Assembly (NCBI RefSeq): GCF_039595395.1
Contig: NZ_JBCNLP010000006.1
Span: forward strand, 315,001 to 379,000
Direction of reading: 5' to 3'
Length of the DNA stretch: 64,000 nucleotides
Source: Novosphingobium sp.
GTDB taxonomy: Bacteria; Pseudomonadota; Alphaproteobacteria; Sphingomonadales; Sphingomonadaceae
A model generated the notes under the pieces. That model saw only the letters and a program-made list of their open reading frames with translations. It was not told the origin of the DNA and did no database searches. Shown in pieces: positions 50,801 through 56,883 of the stretch. Each line of letters begins with the position of its first letter. Position 1 is the stretch's first letter. The translations under genes and the position numbers were made by a program.

Positions 50801-53711
50801 CATCGGCCACCGAGACGCTGCCGCCAATGGTGCCGCTGCCGCCCAGCGTGGCGCCGCTGGCCACGGTGGTGAGGCCTGTCGCGGCCGACTGGTCGCCATT
50901 GATGCGCAGCACGCCGCCCGAGATGGTGGTGGCGCCGGTGTAGCTGTTGTTGCCCGTCAGGATCGTGGTGCCCGAGAGCTGGTTGAGCACGCCCGCACCG
51001 CTGATCAGCGACGCGAAGGTGTAGCCGGTGTCGGTGTGGTTGAAGTTGATCGTGCTGCCGCTGCCGGTCGTCACACTGCTGGCATTGAGCGTGCCCGAAC
51101 CCACCGCCGCCGAGCCCGAAGCCGCGCCGATGTTGAGCACCGCCGTGCTGGGCCCCATGGTCAGTTCGCCGGTGCCCGGCTGAACCACCGCGCCATCGGC
51201 GATTGTCAGTGATCCGCTGCCACCGTTACGGGTGCTGTTGGCGATGGTCAGCGCGCCGGTGGTCGTCAGGCGTGAGCCCGCGCCGGTCACCACCGCAGCG
51301 AAATTGGCATTGGTGACGCCGGTGCCCAGATCATAGCCCAGCACGGCGGTGGTGGCATTCACCACGCCGCCATCGGCAATCGTCAGGCTGCCGCGCCGGG
51401 CGTTGATCGCGCCATTCACCGTCCACAGCGAGCCCGCGCCCGACACCGTGACCGTGCCCAGCGAATTGGAGGGCAACTGCCCGCCGACCAGGAAGCTGCC
51501 CGAATTGGAGGTCATGGTCCCTCCGGCCAGCACATTGATCACCGCCGAGCCGAGCGTGGCGCTGACCACCGTGCCGGTGTTGGTGAAATTCGATCCCGCG
51601 CCGGTCACGGTGATCGTGCTGGTGCCCGATGAGCCCATGCTGAGGTTGCCGACCGAGGCGGTGCCGCCGTTCCGCACCGTCAACGAGGTTCCGGCGGCGG
51701 TGATCGTTGCCGCGCCGCTGTCGATAAACCGGGCGTTGGCGCCATCGACGATCAGGGCGCCGCTGCCGCCGTTGATGGACAGGCTGCTGGTGCCGGTGAT
51801 CTGGCCGCCCGACAGCAGCAGCGTTCCGCCTGAAATGGTGGTCGCGCCGGCATAGGTGTTGTTGCCGGTCAGCGTCAGCGTGTCCGAGCCGGTTTTGGTG
51901 ACCAAACCCGTGCCCGAGATCGCTCCGCCATAGGTCCAGTCGGTGCTGCTGCTGAAGACCAGAGCGCCATTGTCGAGCACATCGCCGGCAAGGGTGCCGG
52001 TGGCGCCGCCATTGCCGATCTGCAGGCTGCCCGCGCTGATGGTCGTGCCGCCGGTGTAGCTGTTGTTGCCGGCCAGAATAACGCCGCCCACGCCGATCTT
52101 GGTCAGGCTGCCCGAGCCGGTGAGGCCATTGTTGATCGTGTAATAGGAACCCGAGGTGGTGATGTCGAAGGTGCCGCCATTGCTCCCCAGATTGACGGAC
52201 CGTGTCGCGCTGGAGCTGAAGCTGGTGAGGCGCAAGGTGCCACCATTCAGCGTGAGTGCCCCGGCCGCGTCACCCAGCGAGGCATCCGTCGAGCCGACAA
52301 GCGTGCCCCCGGTGATGGTGGTGCCGCCCGTGTAATAGTTGCTGAAGTTGCTCAGCGTGGTGGTGCCGCTGCCCGACTGGACCAGCGTGCCCGTGCCATA
52401 GAGCGTTCCCACCGAAACCGCACCGCTGCCACCCAGTTCCAGCGTGCCATTGTCGGTCATCGTGCCGAAGGTGATGGTGCCGTTGCCGGTCTTGAGCGTG
52501 CCCTGGTTGATCGTCCAGCCCAGACCCGACGTGTTGTCACCGGTGAGGGTCCAGGTGTTGGCGCCGCTCTTCTGGTAGCTGTCGAAGCCCTGATATTGCG
52601 AGCCGATGGTGGAGACATCGAAGCTGGCATTGGTGTCGCCGCCCAGACGGAAGATGTCGGTGGTGCCGGGGCTGGCGATCACATTGCCGATGATGTTCGA
52701 TCCGGCCTGCAATTCCAGGACCGACGTGCTGTTGGCCGTGGTGCCGAACTGGATCGCGGTACTGCTGCCGGTGCCTGCCTGGATGGTGCCGCTGTTGACC
52801 ACCGTGGCCACCCATTGCCCGCTGCCATAGGCCGCGATGGCCGCCGCGCCATTGCCGCCCGTCAGCGTGCCGCTGTTGGTGATGGTGGTGGCAAAGCTGC
52901 CGGTGCCGTTGATCGCCGCGCCGCCGGTGGCGCCGCTGCTGGTGCTGTCCGAGCCGCCCCGAATGGTCCCGGCATTGGTGAGGGTGGCCGTGTTGCTCGC
53001 GGTATTCACGTAAACGCCCGCGCCGGCTCCGGCGCCCGCGCTGCTGCCGCCCTGAATGGTGCCCGAGGCGGCATTGGTCAACGCCCCGCCGCTGGAAAGG
53101 GTGAGGCCCGCCCCGGCGCCCGCCGCGCCGCCGGTATAGGCGATGGCGCTGCCGCCGGTGATCGTGCCATTGTTGGAGAAGCTCTGCGAGGCACTCAGCG
53201 CGACGCCATTGGTGCCCGCGACATTCGCGGCGCTCTGGTTGCCGCCGGTGATGGTGGCGGTGCTGACGACATTGCCGCCCGTGCTCAGGCTGAGCGCTGT
53301 GCCGGCTGTGCCGGTGGAATTGCCCAGGATCGTGCCATTGAGGGTCAGCGTACCGGTGGTGGTGCTGTTGCCGCTGATGATGATGCTCGATCCCGAACCC
53401 GACAGGGTGAAGCCGGCGGTGTCGATGGTGATCGGCTTGGTGGCGCCGGGCAGCGCCGTGCTGGAGACCGAGAAGTTGGAGGTCAGCGTGATGGTGGCGC
53501 TGGCATCGGCGTCGGCATTGGCGTTGGCGATGGCCGTCTGCAGCTCGCTCTCCGTGCCCGCCGTATAGGTGCCTGCCATGGCCTGGCCGGGGAGCAGCAT
53601 CGCAAGGGTGACGGCCATGCCGCCAGCGCCGAGCAGGAGGCGACGCCTTCCGTTTGCGAACTGCCCGCGCGTGAGAAGGGCGTGGCTCGACGGGCGGCTC
53701 GTTGGCAGCAT
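44811..53711 (-). CDS. Giant autotransporter (type Va) with repetitive beta-helix passenger
   Basis: A 2,966-residue surface protein. The start at 53711 (MLPTSRPSSHALLTRG) has an AGGGGAA ribosome-binding site; the extended signal peptide runs through LLLGAGGMAVTLAMLLPG with cleavage after AMAG. The passenger is built of strand repeats of the autotransporter-associated type: NTYTGGTTISGGTL and related repeats recur dozens of times. A 12-strand-like C-terminal domain begins near VEVGADQVLSQ and ends in FRLAF, the terminal Phe of outer-membrane barrels. Three modules of about 0.9 kb are near-duplicates (46.6, 47.8 and 50.1 kb). It is likely an adhesin or biofilm protein. Its target is unknown, and none of the neighbours suggests one. 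Confidence 0.9.
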   Translation of the reverse strand: MLPTSRPSSHALLTRGQFANGRRRLLLGAGGMAVTLAMLLPGQAMAGTYTAGTESELQTAIANANADADASATITLTSNFSVSSTALPGATKPITIDTAGFTLSGSGSSIIISGNSTTTGTLTLNGTILGNSTGTAGTALSLSTGGNVVSTATITGGNQSAANVAGTNGVALSASQSFSNNGTITGGSAIAYTGGAAGAGAGLTLSSGGALTNAASGTIQGGSSAGAGAGAGVYVNTASNTATLTNAGTIRGGSDSTSSGATGGAAINGTGSFATTITNSGTLTGGNGAAAIAAYGSGQWVATVVNSGTIQAGTGSSTAIQFGTTANSTSVLELQAGSNIIGNVIASPGTTDIFRLGGDTNASFDVSTIGSQYQGFDSYQKSGANTWTLTGDNTSGLGWTINQGTLKTGNGTITFGTMTDNGTLELGGSGAVSVGTLYGTGTLVQSGSGTTTLSNFSNYYTGGTTITGGTLVGSTDASLGDAAGALTLNGGTLRLTSFSSSATRSVNLGSNGGTFDITTSGSYYTINNGLTGSGSLTKIGVGGVILAGNNSYTGGTTISAGSLQIGNGGATGTLAGDVLDNGALVFSSSTDWTYGGAISGTGLVTKTGSDTLTLTGNNTYAGATTISGGTLLLSGGQITGTSSLSINGGSGALIVDGANARFIDSGAATITAAGTSLTVRNGGTASVGNLSMGSSGTSTITVTGAGSNFTNTGTVVSATLGSAVINVLAGGTMTSNSGSFLVGGQLPSNSLGTVTVSGAGSLWTVNGAINARRGSLTIADGGVVNATTAVLGYDLGTGVTNANFAAVVTGAGSRLTTTGALTIANSTRNGGSGSLTIADGAVVQPGTGELTMGPSTAVLNIGAASGSAAVGSGTLNASSVTTGSGSTINFNHTDTGYTFASLISGAGVLNQLSGTTILTGNNSYTGATTISGGVLRINGDQSAATGLTTVASGATLGGSGTIGGSVSVADGGILAPGNSPGTLTINGDLTLSTGSVLNYELGQANTVGGSLNDLTVVKGNLALNGTINVTEPTGGTFGSGLYRVISYDGTLSGSGLSLGTMPSGSTVTVQTSVANQVNLINTGGQTLNFWDGTAAKYNNQIDGGSGTWQASAGNTNWANASGAVNAGFSDGALAIFSGTPGTVTIDNSLGAVTASGLQFASNGYTINGNPLTLTGTQSTIRVGDGTSAGAGYTATVASVIQGSSQLVKSDLGTLVLSGTNTYTGGTEIDAGTLSVSSNANLGAAGTDLTINGGTLLWTGGAAVMARRVNWGANGGGINVATTASNGLTINNALVGGALTKSGVGKLILTGDNIFNGGTTISAGTLQIGTSTLNASITGDIVNNGALAMATANDWTYTGSITGTGGITSIASGTITFTGNSSYSGGTTLSSGGGTFRYLGATVSSGATSLTNGNLIVDAGATYNTTTLVARSTASGPSTVSVVNGGVLNTTGTFTLQTALGTTLDSLTVSGAGSQANIGGAVVLAAGATSNNFITVSNGGKVTTAGATTMGAAAGNGTLPSISIDGKGSDWTSQGALTMTDGSLSLTNGGTATFSGITAGTVSSAYPATILISGSGSGLTTTGNLTVGSGTGSGTITLADGGAASVGGTLVLGDASTATGTLNIGAASGSAASAAGALSASGIAVNANSAINFNHTDTGYTLAALISGAGVVNQLAGTTILTGNNSYTGATTVSGGTLRINGDQSLATGLTSVGSGATLGGSGIVGGDVTVADGGAIAPGNSPGTLTINGNLSLSNGSLLNYEIGQANVVAGSYNDLTVVKGNLTLDGTINVTVPTGGTFGPGLYRVISYNGALTDNGLSLGTMPAGSDVSVQTSVANQVNLINTGGQTLSFWDGAAGPKFNNQVDGGNGVWQASAGNTNWANSTGAVNAGYSDGALAIFSAAPGTVTIDNSLGAVTASGLQFASDGYRLTGDALTLTALQSMIRVGDGTSVGAGFTATIDAAIQGNAQLVKSDVGTLVLTGANSYTGGTAINGGTLRIASDGNLGAAASGLSFNGGTLSTSADVANNRAVSLVGDGAVAPDAGTTLTLNGLVSGTGALFQNGSGTLILSGTNSYTGATTVGAGTLLVNGNQSAATGLTSVANGATLGGNGTIGSDVTLADGATLSPGTGGTAGTLTINGNLSLSGGSVLNYQLGQAGAAGGSLNDLVNVGGKLVLDGTLNVSVTTGGSFDAGIYRLFNYGGSLTDNGLTLGAMPSDSAVTVQTSVAGQVNLVNTNGLLLSYWDGAGNGKNNDIINGGNGLWQSATGNDNWTTVSGSVNAPNAINSFAVFAGNAGTVTVDNSLGGVTASGLQFATTGYRINGGTLTLVGPQSTIRVGDGTSAGAGYTATIDAVLAGATQLVKTDAGTLVLTGANQYADGTSINGGTLQIASDANLGLATGGVTLNGGTLATTADLTTARQFDVTDTSGITTANATTLTLTGGLTGSGALTKSGLGTLLIAGDGSSYSGAATVAAGTLAVTGQLGGSLTVGSGASLAGTGQVGSVINGGTVSPGLNGFGTLSVNGDYTGANGTLAIKTVLGGDASRSDLLVVKGSTAGNTTIKVTNMGGLGAATVNGIKLVDVTGASNGTFTLAGDYLFQGQQAVVAGAYGYRLYKNGVNTADGDWYLRSSLLDSGTSTGNAGNEGGASDGTPVAPAQPLYQPGVPVYEAYSQTLLALNDLGTMQQRVGDRQWMQGGDHQSGLWQRFEGQGLRANAAQSSSLAHVSVDIWKVEVGADQVLSQRADGSALVLGVVAGYGEATSNVGSVFGNGSIKTSAYSLGGTLSWFGPQGFYVDGHAQVNWYDSRLTSSVLGSLVDGNKGHGEAYSLEIGKRWPVGGHLSVTPQVQMVYSTIGFDGFTDPHGAVVTSRLGDSLKSRWGISLDRQDGRSHLYAVASLSYEWLDGTVTDVSGAAIGRENFHLWGEAGVGANVVLGRGFSIFAQASGKSATQDFGKSYGWKGNAGFRLAF
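46621..47510 (-). repeat. Autotransporter duplicated module, copy C-terminal
   Basis: One of three related coding modules of about 0.9 kb. Each contains, in protein order, a GTIGS/GIVGG segment, a LNYQLGQ-type segment, a YWDG/FWDG motif and a TIRVGDGTSAGAGYTAT segment. The fixed landmarks are spaced within a few bases of one another in all copies. This copy is the most diverged. Confidence 0.7.
47791..48675 (-). repeat. Autotransporter duplicated module, middle copy
   Basis: Second of three modules. It has the same order of landmarks as the other two (APGNSPGTLTINGNLSLSNG, TFGPGLYRVISYNG, FWDGAAGPKFNNQ, RVGDGTSVGAG). It is closest to the copy at 50080, and the similarity continues past 48675 into a shared AASGSAA segment. 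Confidence 0.7.
50080..50955 (-). repeat. Autotransporter duplicated module, N-terminal copy
   Basis: Third module. APGNSPGTLTINGDLTLSTG, TFGSGLYRVISYDG, FWDGTAAKYNNQ and RVGDGTSAGAG match the copy at 47791 almost residue by residue. A shared AASGSAA stretch follows on the N-terminal side. Confidence 0.7.
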
Positions 53712-54113
53712 GGATTCCCCTGTTCGTAACTGGTATTCAATTCGTCGCGCGATTGCGGGGAACACGCTTAACACGGGGTAAATTCAAACCCCTCGGTTAT
53801 GGGAAATATGCGTATGAAATTTCTGTAAAAAATCCTTTGCATAAGGCAGGTTGCGCAAGAATGCGGCGCCCCTTCGCGGATCGCCGAAAGATCATGTTAA
53901 CCACGGGATTTCCCGTAATCTGGGCGCGGGATGAGTGGTCTTGAAGCGCGATCTTTAGAAATGATCTGTGCTTTTTGCGGGCAGATGTAAAATTTTGTAA
54001 TAGGGCGCGATGTTGTTCTGTTATGAGCGGGATGAGCCCGCTTTTTGCGCTGCCGGACCGAGGGCGGGGCCGCCGCATGTCATGGACGGCCCCGCGCGGT
54101 CAGTTTGGCGCGA
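53712..54113. other. 402-bp intergenic region: autotransporter promoter
   Basis: No gene is visible. This AT-richer stretch separates the autotransporter gene from the RcnB-like gene. It holds a short inverted repeat (ACGGGA, TT, TCCCGT at 53903-53916) and, at its distal end, the hairpin at 54064-54095. Confidence 0.6.
54064..54095. terminator. Hairpin after the RcnB-like gene
   Basis: GCGGGGCCG and CGGCCCCGC are 9-bp arms around a 14-nt loop, 18 bp beyond the stop of the minus-strand gene at 54114. A run of T (from AAAAAG on the plus strand at 54043) follows shortly after in the gene's direction. Confidence 0.55.
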
Positions 54114-54446
54114 TCAGTGGAACGCGCCGCCCAGGATCGAGGCCACCACGCCGCTGGTAATGCCGACCAGCAGAATGTCATTGCCCGAGCGGACATAGTG
54201 ATAGCCGCGCGGCGGCGCCTTCAGGCCCCGGTGCTGGCGATAATCCACCACCTGATAGTGGGAGGCGCGGCGCTGATCGAACTTTTCGCCCTTGTTCCAA
54301 TGGTCCATCTGGCCGTGATTGATTTGGCCATGATCCATCGGGTTATGGGCATTGGCCGGGCCATGCCCCGGCGCGGCCATCGCGGTTCCGGCAAAGACCG
54401 GCAGGGCCAGGGCGGCGGTGATAAGGGCGGTGGTGATCTTGGTCAT
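54114..54446 (-). CDS. RcnB-family small exported protein
   Basis: A 110-residue periplasmic protein with an N-terminal signal peptide (MTKITTALITAALALPVFAG, then TAMAAPG). The His-rich middle, with HNPMDHGQINHGQMDHWNKG, could bind metal. The C-terminal RcnB domain is recognisable from YRQHRGLKAPPRGYHYVRSG, then DILLVGITSGVVASIL. RcnB proteins in E. coli affect nickel and cobalt homeostasis, but most relatives are uncharacterised. It stands alone, in the opposite orientation to the following small genes. Confidence 0.75.
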   Translation of the reverse strand: MTKITTALITAALALPVFAGTAMAAPGHGPANAHNPMDHGQINHGQMDHWNKGEKFDQRRASHYQVVDYRQHRGLKAPPRGYHYVRSGNDILLVGITSGVVASILGGAFH

Positions 54447-54663
54447 GTTTCGCAAACTCCATGGATGGGGCTGACACGGGTTACGAGACCGGCGCGGAGC
54501 GAAAGCTGAATGGTGGGCGCTGAAATTGTTAGAAATTGTCGCAGGTGACCGGCTTCGGGACAATGGGCGCGCTGGGCGGCTCATATCGGACCTGAACGGG
54601 GCGTCATCTTGTGCTATTGAACCTGCGCGAGTCGCCAAAGGCGACCGTCAGGAGAGGAAAACC

Positions 54664-54834
54664 ATGTTCGACCAGATCGACGCAGCTTACTATCGTATGC
54701 GCGCTGATGAAGAGCGCGAGAAAGCCACCGATACCGATGCGCATGAGGCCGACCGGCATCGGATCAGGGCGGCCCTTTTTGACAGGCGAGCCAATGCTTT
54801 GGCGGGGAGCTTGGCTCGGCTGAACGCCATGTAA
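54664..54834 (+). CDS. Small uncharacterised charged protein
   Basis: A 56-residue protein starting at 54664 (MFDQIDAAYYRMRADEEREK), with a good AGGAGAGG ribosome-binding site. It is almost entirely predicted helix and very rich in Asp, Glu, Arg and Ala, ending in LAGSLARLNAM. No family is recognised. Sphingomonads carry many small proteins of this kind. It is followed by an 8-bp hairpin. Confidence 0.55.
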   Translation: MFDQIDAAYYRMRADEEREKATDTDAHEADRHRIRAALFDRRANALAGSLARLNAM

Positions 54835-54843
54835 AGCCGGCAG

Positions 54844-54873
54844 GGCGGGCGTCGGGATCGCCTGGCGCCCGCC
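54844..54873. terminator. Hairpin after the small protein gene
   Basis: GGCGGGCG and CGCCCGCC pair around a 14-nt loop, 9 bp after the stop at 54834. The right arm overlaps the 15-bp tandem duplication. Confidence 0.45.
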
Positions 54874-54897
54874 GACTTCACCCCCGCCGACTTCACC
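54868..54897. repeat. Exact 15-bp tandem duplication
   Basis: CCCGCCGACTTCACC occurs twice in direct succession (54868-54882 and 54883-54897), in the gap before the gene at 54927. Confidence 0.85.
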
Positions 54898-54926
54898 ATG
54901 GCGACCATACAGGCTACAGACCGGCC

Positions 54927-55181
54927 ATGACTGAGATTGAACTGGCGCCGCTCGAGCGCGCCGCTCGCGCCATGTATGACAATGTCCAGCCCGATTGGGA
55001 CTGGAGCGATCCTGACGCCGAACCGATGCGCAAACTGTATCGGGACAATGCGCGCGTGGCCTTCATGGCCGTGATGGAGCCGAGCGCGGCGATGATCGGC
55101 AAGGGCGATGCCAAGCTTGAGCGTGGGGACAGTCTGGCTGTCTGGCAGGCGATGGTCGCCGCCTTGCTGCAGGGCGGCTGA
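54927..55181 (+). CDS. Uncharacterised 84-residue protein
   Basis: A small acidic protein (MTEIELAPLERAARAMYDNV) with an aromatic stretch PDWDWSDPDAEPMRKLY and a helical remainder ending in WQAMVAALLQGG. No ribosome-binding site is obvious and no family is recognised. Codon use looks like that of neighbours and no better frame covers the region, so it is probably real. It precedes the sigma-factor gene. Confidence 0.5.
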   Translation: MTEIELAPLERAARAMYDNVQPDWDWSDPDAEPMRKLYRDNARVAFMAVMEPSAAMIGKGDAKLERGDSLAVWQAMVAALLQGG

Positions 55182-55278
55182 GCCGGCTCACAGGGCAGGA
55201 AGTTATTGCGATTGATTTGCAGCTGCGTTAGGGCGCGTTGCACACGATGCTTTCCGCCCTGCCCGAGACCCGCCTTTC

Positions 55279-55791
55279 TTGTCCGACCGCTCGCCTTCCG
55301 ATGTGATCCTGCACAAAAGCGCTCTGCTGTCCTTTGTGCAAAGGCGCTTTGGCGCGGCGAACGATCCCGAGGATATCGTGCAGGAAGCGATGGCCCGCGT
55401 CATCGCCAACCATGACAGCGAGACAATCGGCAATCTGCGCGCCTATCTGTTCCGGGTGGCGGGCAATCTGTCGATCGATGCGCTGCGCCGCCGCGCCACA
55501 CGCGAAAGGATCAGCGGCACCCTGCTCGACAGCAGCGAGGCCATGGCGGTGGCCAGCCCGGAACCTTCCGCCGAGCAGGCGCTGATCGCGCGGCAGCGCA
55601 AGCGCGCCTTTGACGCCGCCCTTGCCGCTTTGCCGGACAGGCAGCGCCAGGCCCTGACGCTCAACCGCCTGCAGGGCTGGTCTCACCCCAGGATCGCCGC
55701 GCATCTGGGCTGTTCCACCGGCACGGTCTATAATGACATCAAGGCCGCCATGGCCGCCATCATCGCCCGGACCTCGGAGATCGACCTGTGA
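55279..55791 (+). CDS. ECF RNA polymerase sigma factor, FecI type
   Basis: A sigma-70 family factor of about 170 residues. Region 2 is NDPEDIVQEAMARVI followed by NLRAYLFRVAGNLSIDALRR (about residues 32-75), and region 4 is LPDRQRQALTLNRLQGWS, then HPRIAAHLGCSTGTVYNDIK (about residues 115-155), the helix-turn-helix contacting the -35 box. It would direct transcription of the downstream receptor when the FecR partner signals. The start is uncertain: TTG at 55279 or GTG at 55300. The FecR gene follows 58 bp later. Confidence 0.9.
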   Translation: MSDRSPSDVILHKSALLSFVQRRFGAANDPEDIVQEAMARVIANHDSETIGNLRAYLFRVAGNLSIDALRRRATRERISGTLLDSSEAMAVASPEPSAEQALIARQRKRAFDAALAALPDRQRQALTLNRLQGWSHPRIAAHLGCSTGTVYNDIKAAMAAIIARTSEIDL

Positions 55792-55849
55792 CCCTTTGTG
55801 AGACAGCAGGGGCCAGCGCGTCATACGATCAGGACCAGACGGAGCCGCT

Positions 55850-56779
55850 GTGCAAGACGACCGCGCCATGACCCAGCAACAGGCCGAGAGCGAGGCGCTG
55901 GACTGGTTCCTGCGCCATCAGGCCGGGCAGGGGGCGGGCGACCCGGCCTTTGCGGCGTGGCGTGACAGCAATCCGGCGCATGCGGCAGCCTATGCCCGCG
56001 TGCAGGCGGTCTGGGGGGCGCCTGCTTTTGCCGAGGCGCTGGCCGCGCAGCCAACGCCTGCCCGACGCTGGCCCCTGATGCGGATCGCCGCCTCGGTGGC
56101 CTTGCTGGTGCTGGTCGGCGCGGGCGGGATGCGGCTGGCGGGCTTGCCGTGGCGCCTGCCGGCAAACCATACCGCAGCCATTGGCGGGCAGGAGGTCGCC
56201 CGGCTGGACGATGGCACAAGGCTGGTGCTCGACAGCAGCGCGGCGGTCGATGTGACCTATACCGCCACCGAGCGCCGCATGGCGCTGCGCGATGGCCGCG
56301 CCTTTTTCGATGTTGGCAAAGACCGGCGCGCCTTCCGCGTCGCGGCGGGGCGGATCACGGTGCGCGATGTCGGCACGCGCTTTTCGGTCGAGCGGGCGGG
56401 CGACACCGTCCATGTCGCGGTGGAGCAGGGCGAGGTCGCCTTCCGCCCCGACGGCACCGGGCCGGAACAGCATCTGGCGGCAGGCCAGATCGGAGGCTAT
56501 GTGGATGGCTTTCTGCCGGTGCGCGCGGCGCCTGCCGATATCACCTTTGCCTGGCTCGACCATCGGCTGTTCTTTTCGCAGGCCCGGCTGGGCGATGTGG
56601 TGCAGGATCTGCGGCGCTATCATCGCGGCTGGATCATCCTCGCCAATCCCCGGCTGGCGGCGGTGAAGGTCAGCGGCGGTTATGACACGCGTGATCCCGC
56701 CTCGGCCATGGCGGATCTGGCGCGGCTGAGCGGCGGCACGCTGATCCGCCTGTCGGACAGGCTTTTGATCCTGCGCTGA
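55850..56779 (+). CDS. FecR-family anti-sigma/signal-transducing membrane protein
   Basis: A 309-residue inner-membrane regulator. The N-terminal DUF4880-type segment (ALDWFLRHQAGQGAGDPAFA, then WRDSNPAHAAAYARVQAVW) faces the cytoplasm and holds the sigma factor. One transmembrane helix follows (IAASVALLVLVGAGG, about residues 80-95). The periplasmic FecR domain runs over the middle (VARLDDGTRLVLDSSAAVDV, then FDVGKDRRAFRVAAGRITV) and ends with a secretin-like C-terminal domain (FFSQARLGDVVQDLRRYHRG). GTG start at 55850; an in-frame ATG at 55868 is an alternative. It connects the receptor at 56884 with the sigma factor at 55279. Confidence 0.9.
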   Translation: MQDDRAMTQQQAESEALDWFLRHQAGQGAGDPAFAAWRDSNPAHAAAYARVQAVWGAPAFAEALAAQPTPARRWPLMRIAASVALLVLVGAGGMRLAGLPWRLPANHTAAIGGQEVARLDDGTRLVLDSSAAVDVTYTATERRMALRDGRAFFDVGKDRRAFRVAAGRITVRDVGTRFSVERAGDTVHVAVEQGEVAFRPDGTGPEQHLAAGQIGGYVDGFLPVRAAPADITFAWLDHRLFFSQARLGDVVQDLRRYHRGWIILANPRLAAVKVSGGYDTRDPASAMADLARLSGGTLIRLSDRLLILR

Positions 56780-56817
56780 AAAAATCCAATTTTGTTTTGT
56801 GAGATCGAGAGAAGCCA

Positions 56818-56875
56818 CCCGTCTAACTGTTGCAAGTGATTTTCAACAGCATTGATTTGGCTGTTGCCAGACGGG
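56818..56875 (+). other. Leader of the TonB receptor with alternative pairing arms
   Basis: Outer arms CCCGTCT (56818) and AGACGGG (56869) pair. Inside, CAACAG (56844) can pair with CTGTTG at 56827 or with CTGTTG at 56861, but not both. The region ends 8 bp before the start codon. Confidence 0.35.
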
Positions 56876-56883
56876 GATCAGAG

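Noticed and set aside
46621..50955. Regular repeats considered as CRISPR or satellite DNA
   Set aside because: The repeats keep the reading frame of the autotransporter and encode its strand motifs, with no constant spacer-repeat pattern.
44766..53729. Several plus-strand open frames opposite the autotransporter (for example 44766-46244 and 48750-49862)
   Set aside because: They mirror the repetitive Gly/Thr-rich passenger codons on the other strand and have no independent features.
54556..54565. CGGGACAATG, the core of the element at 18498 and 24077
   Set aside because: The flanking TGCA and GATGC stretch are missing, and another copy at 55041 is within a coding region; both look like chance.
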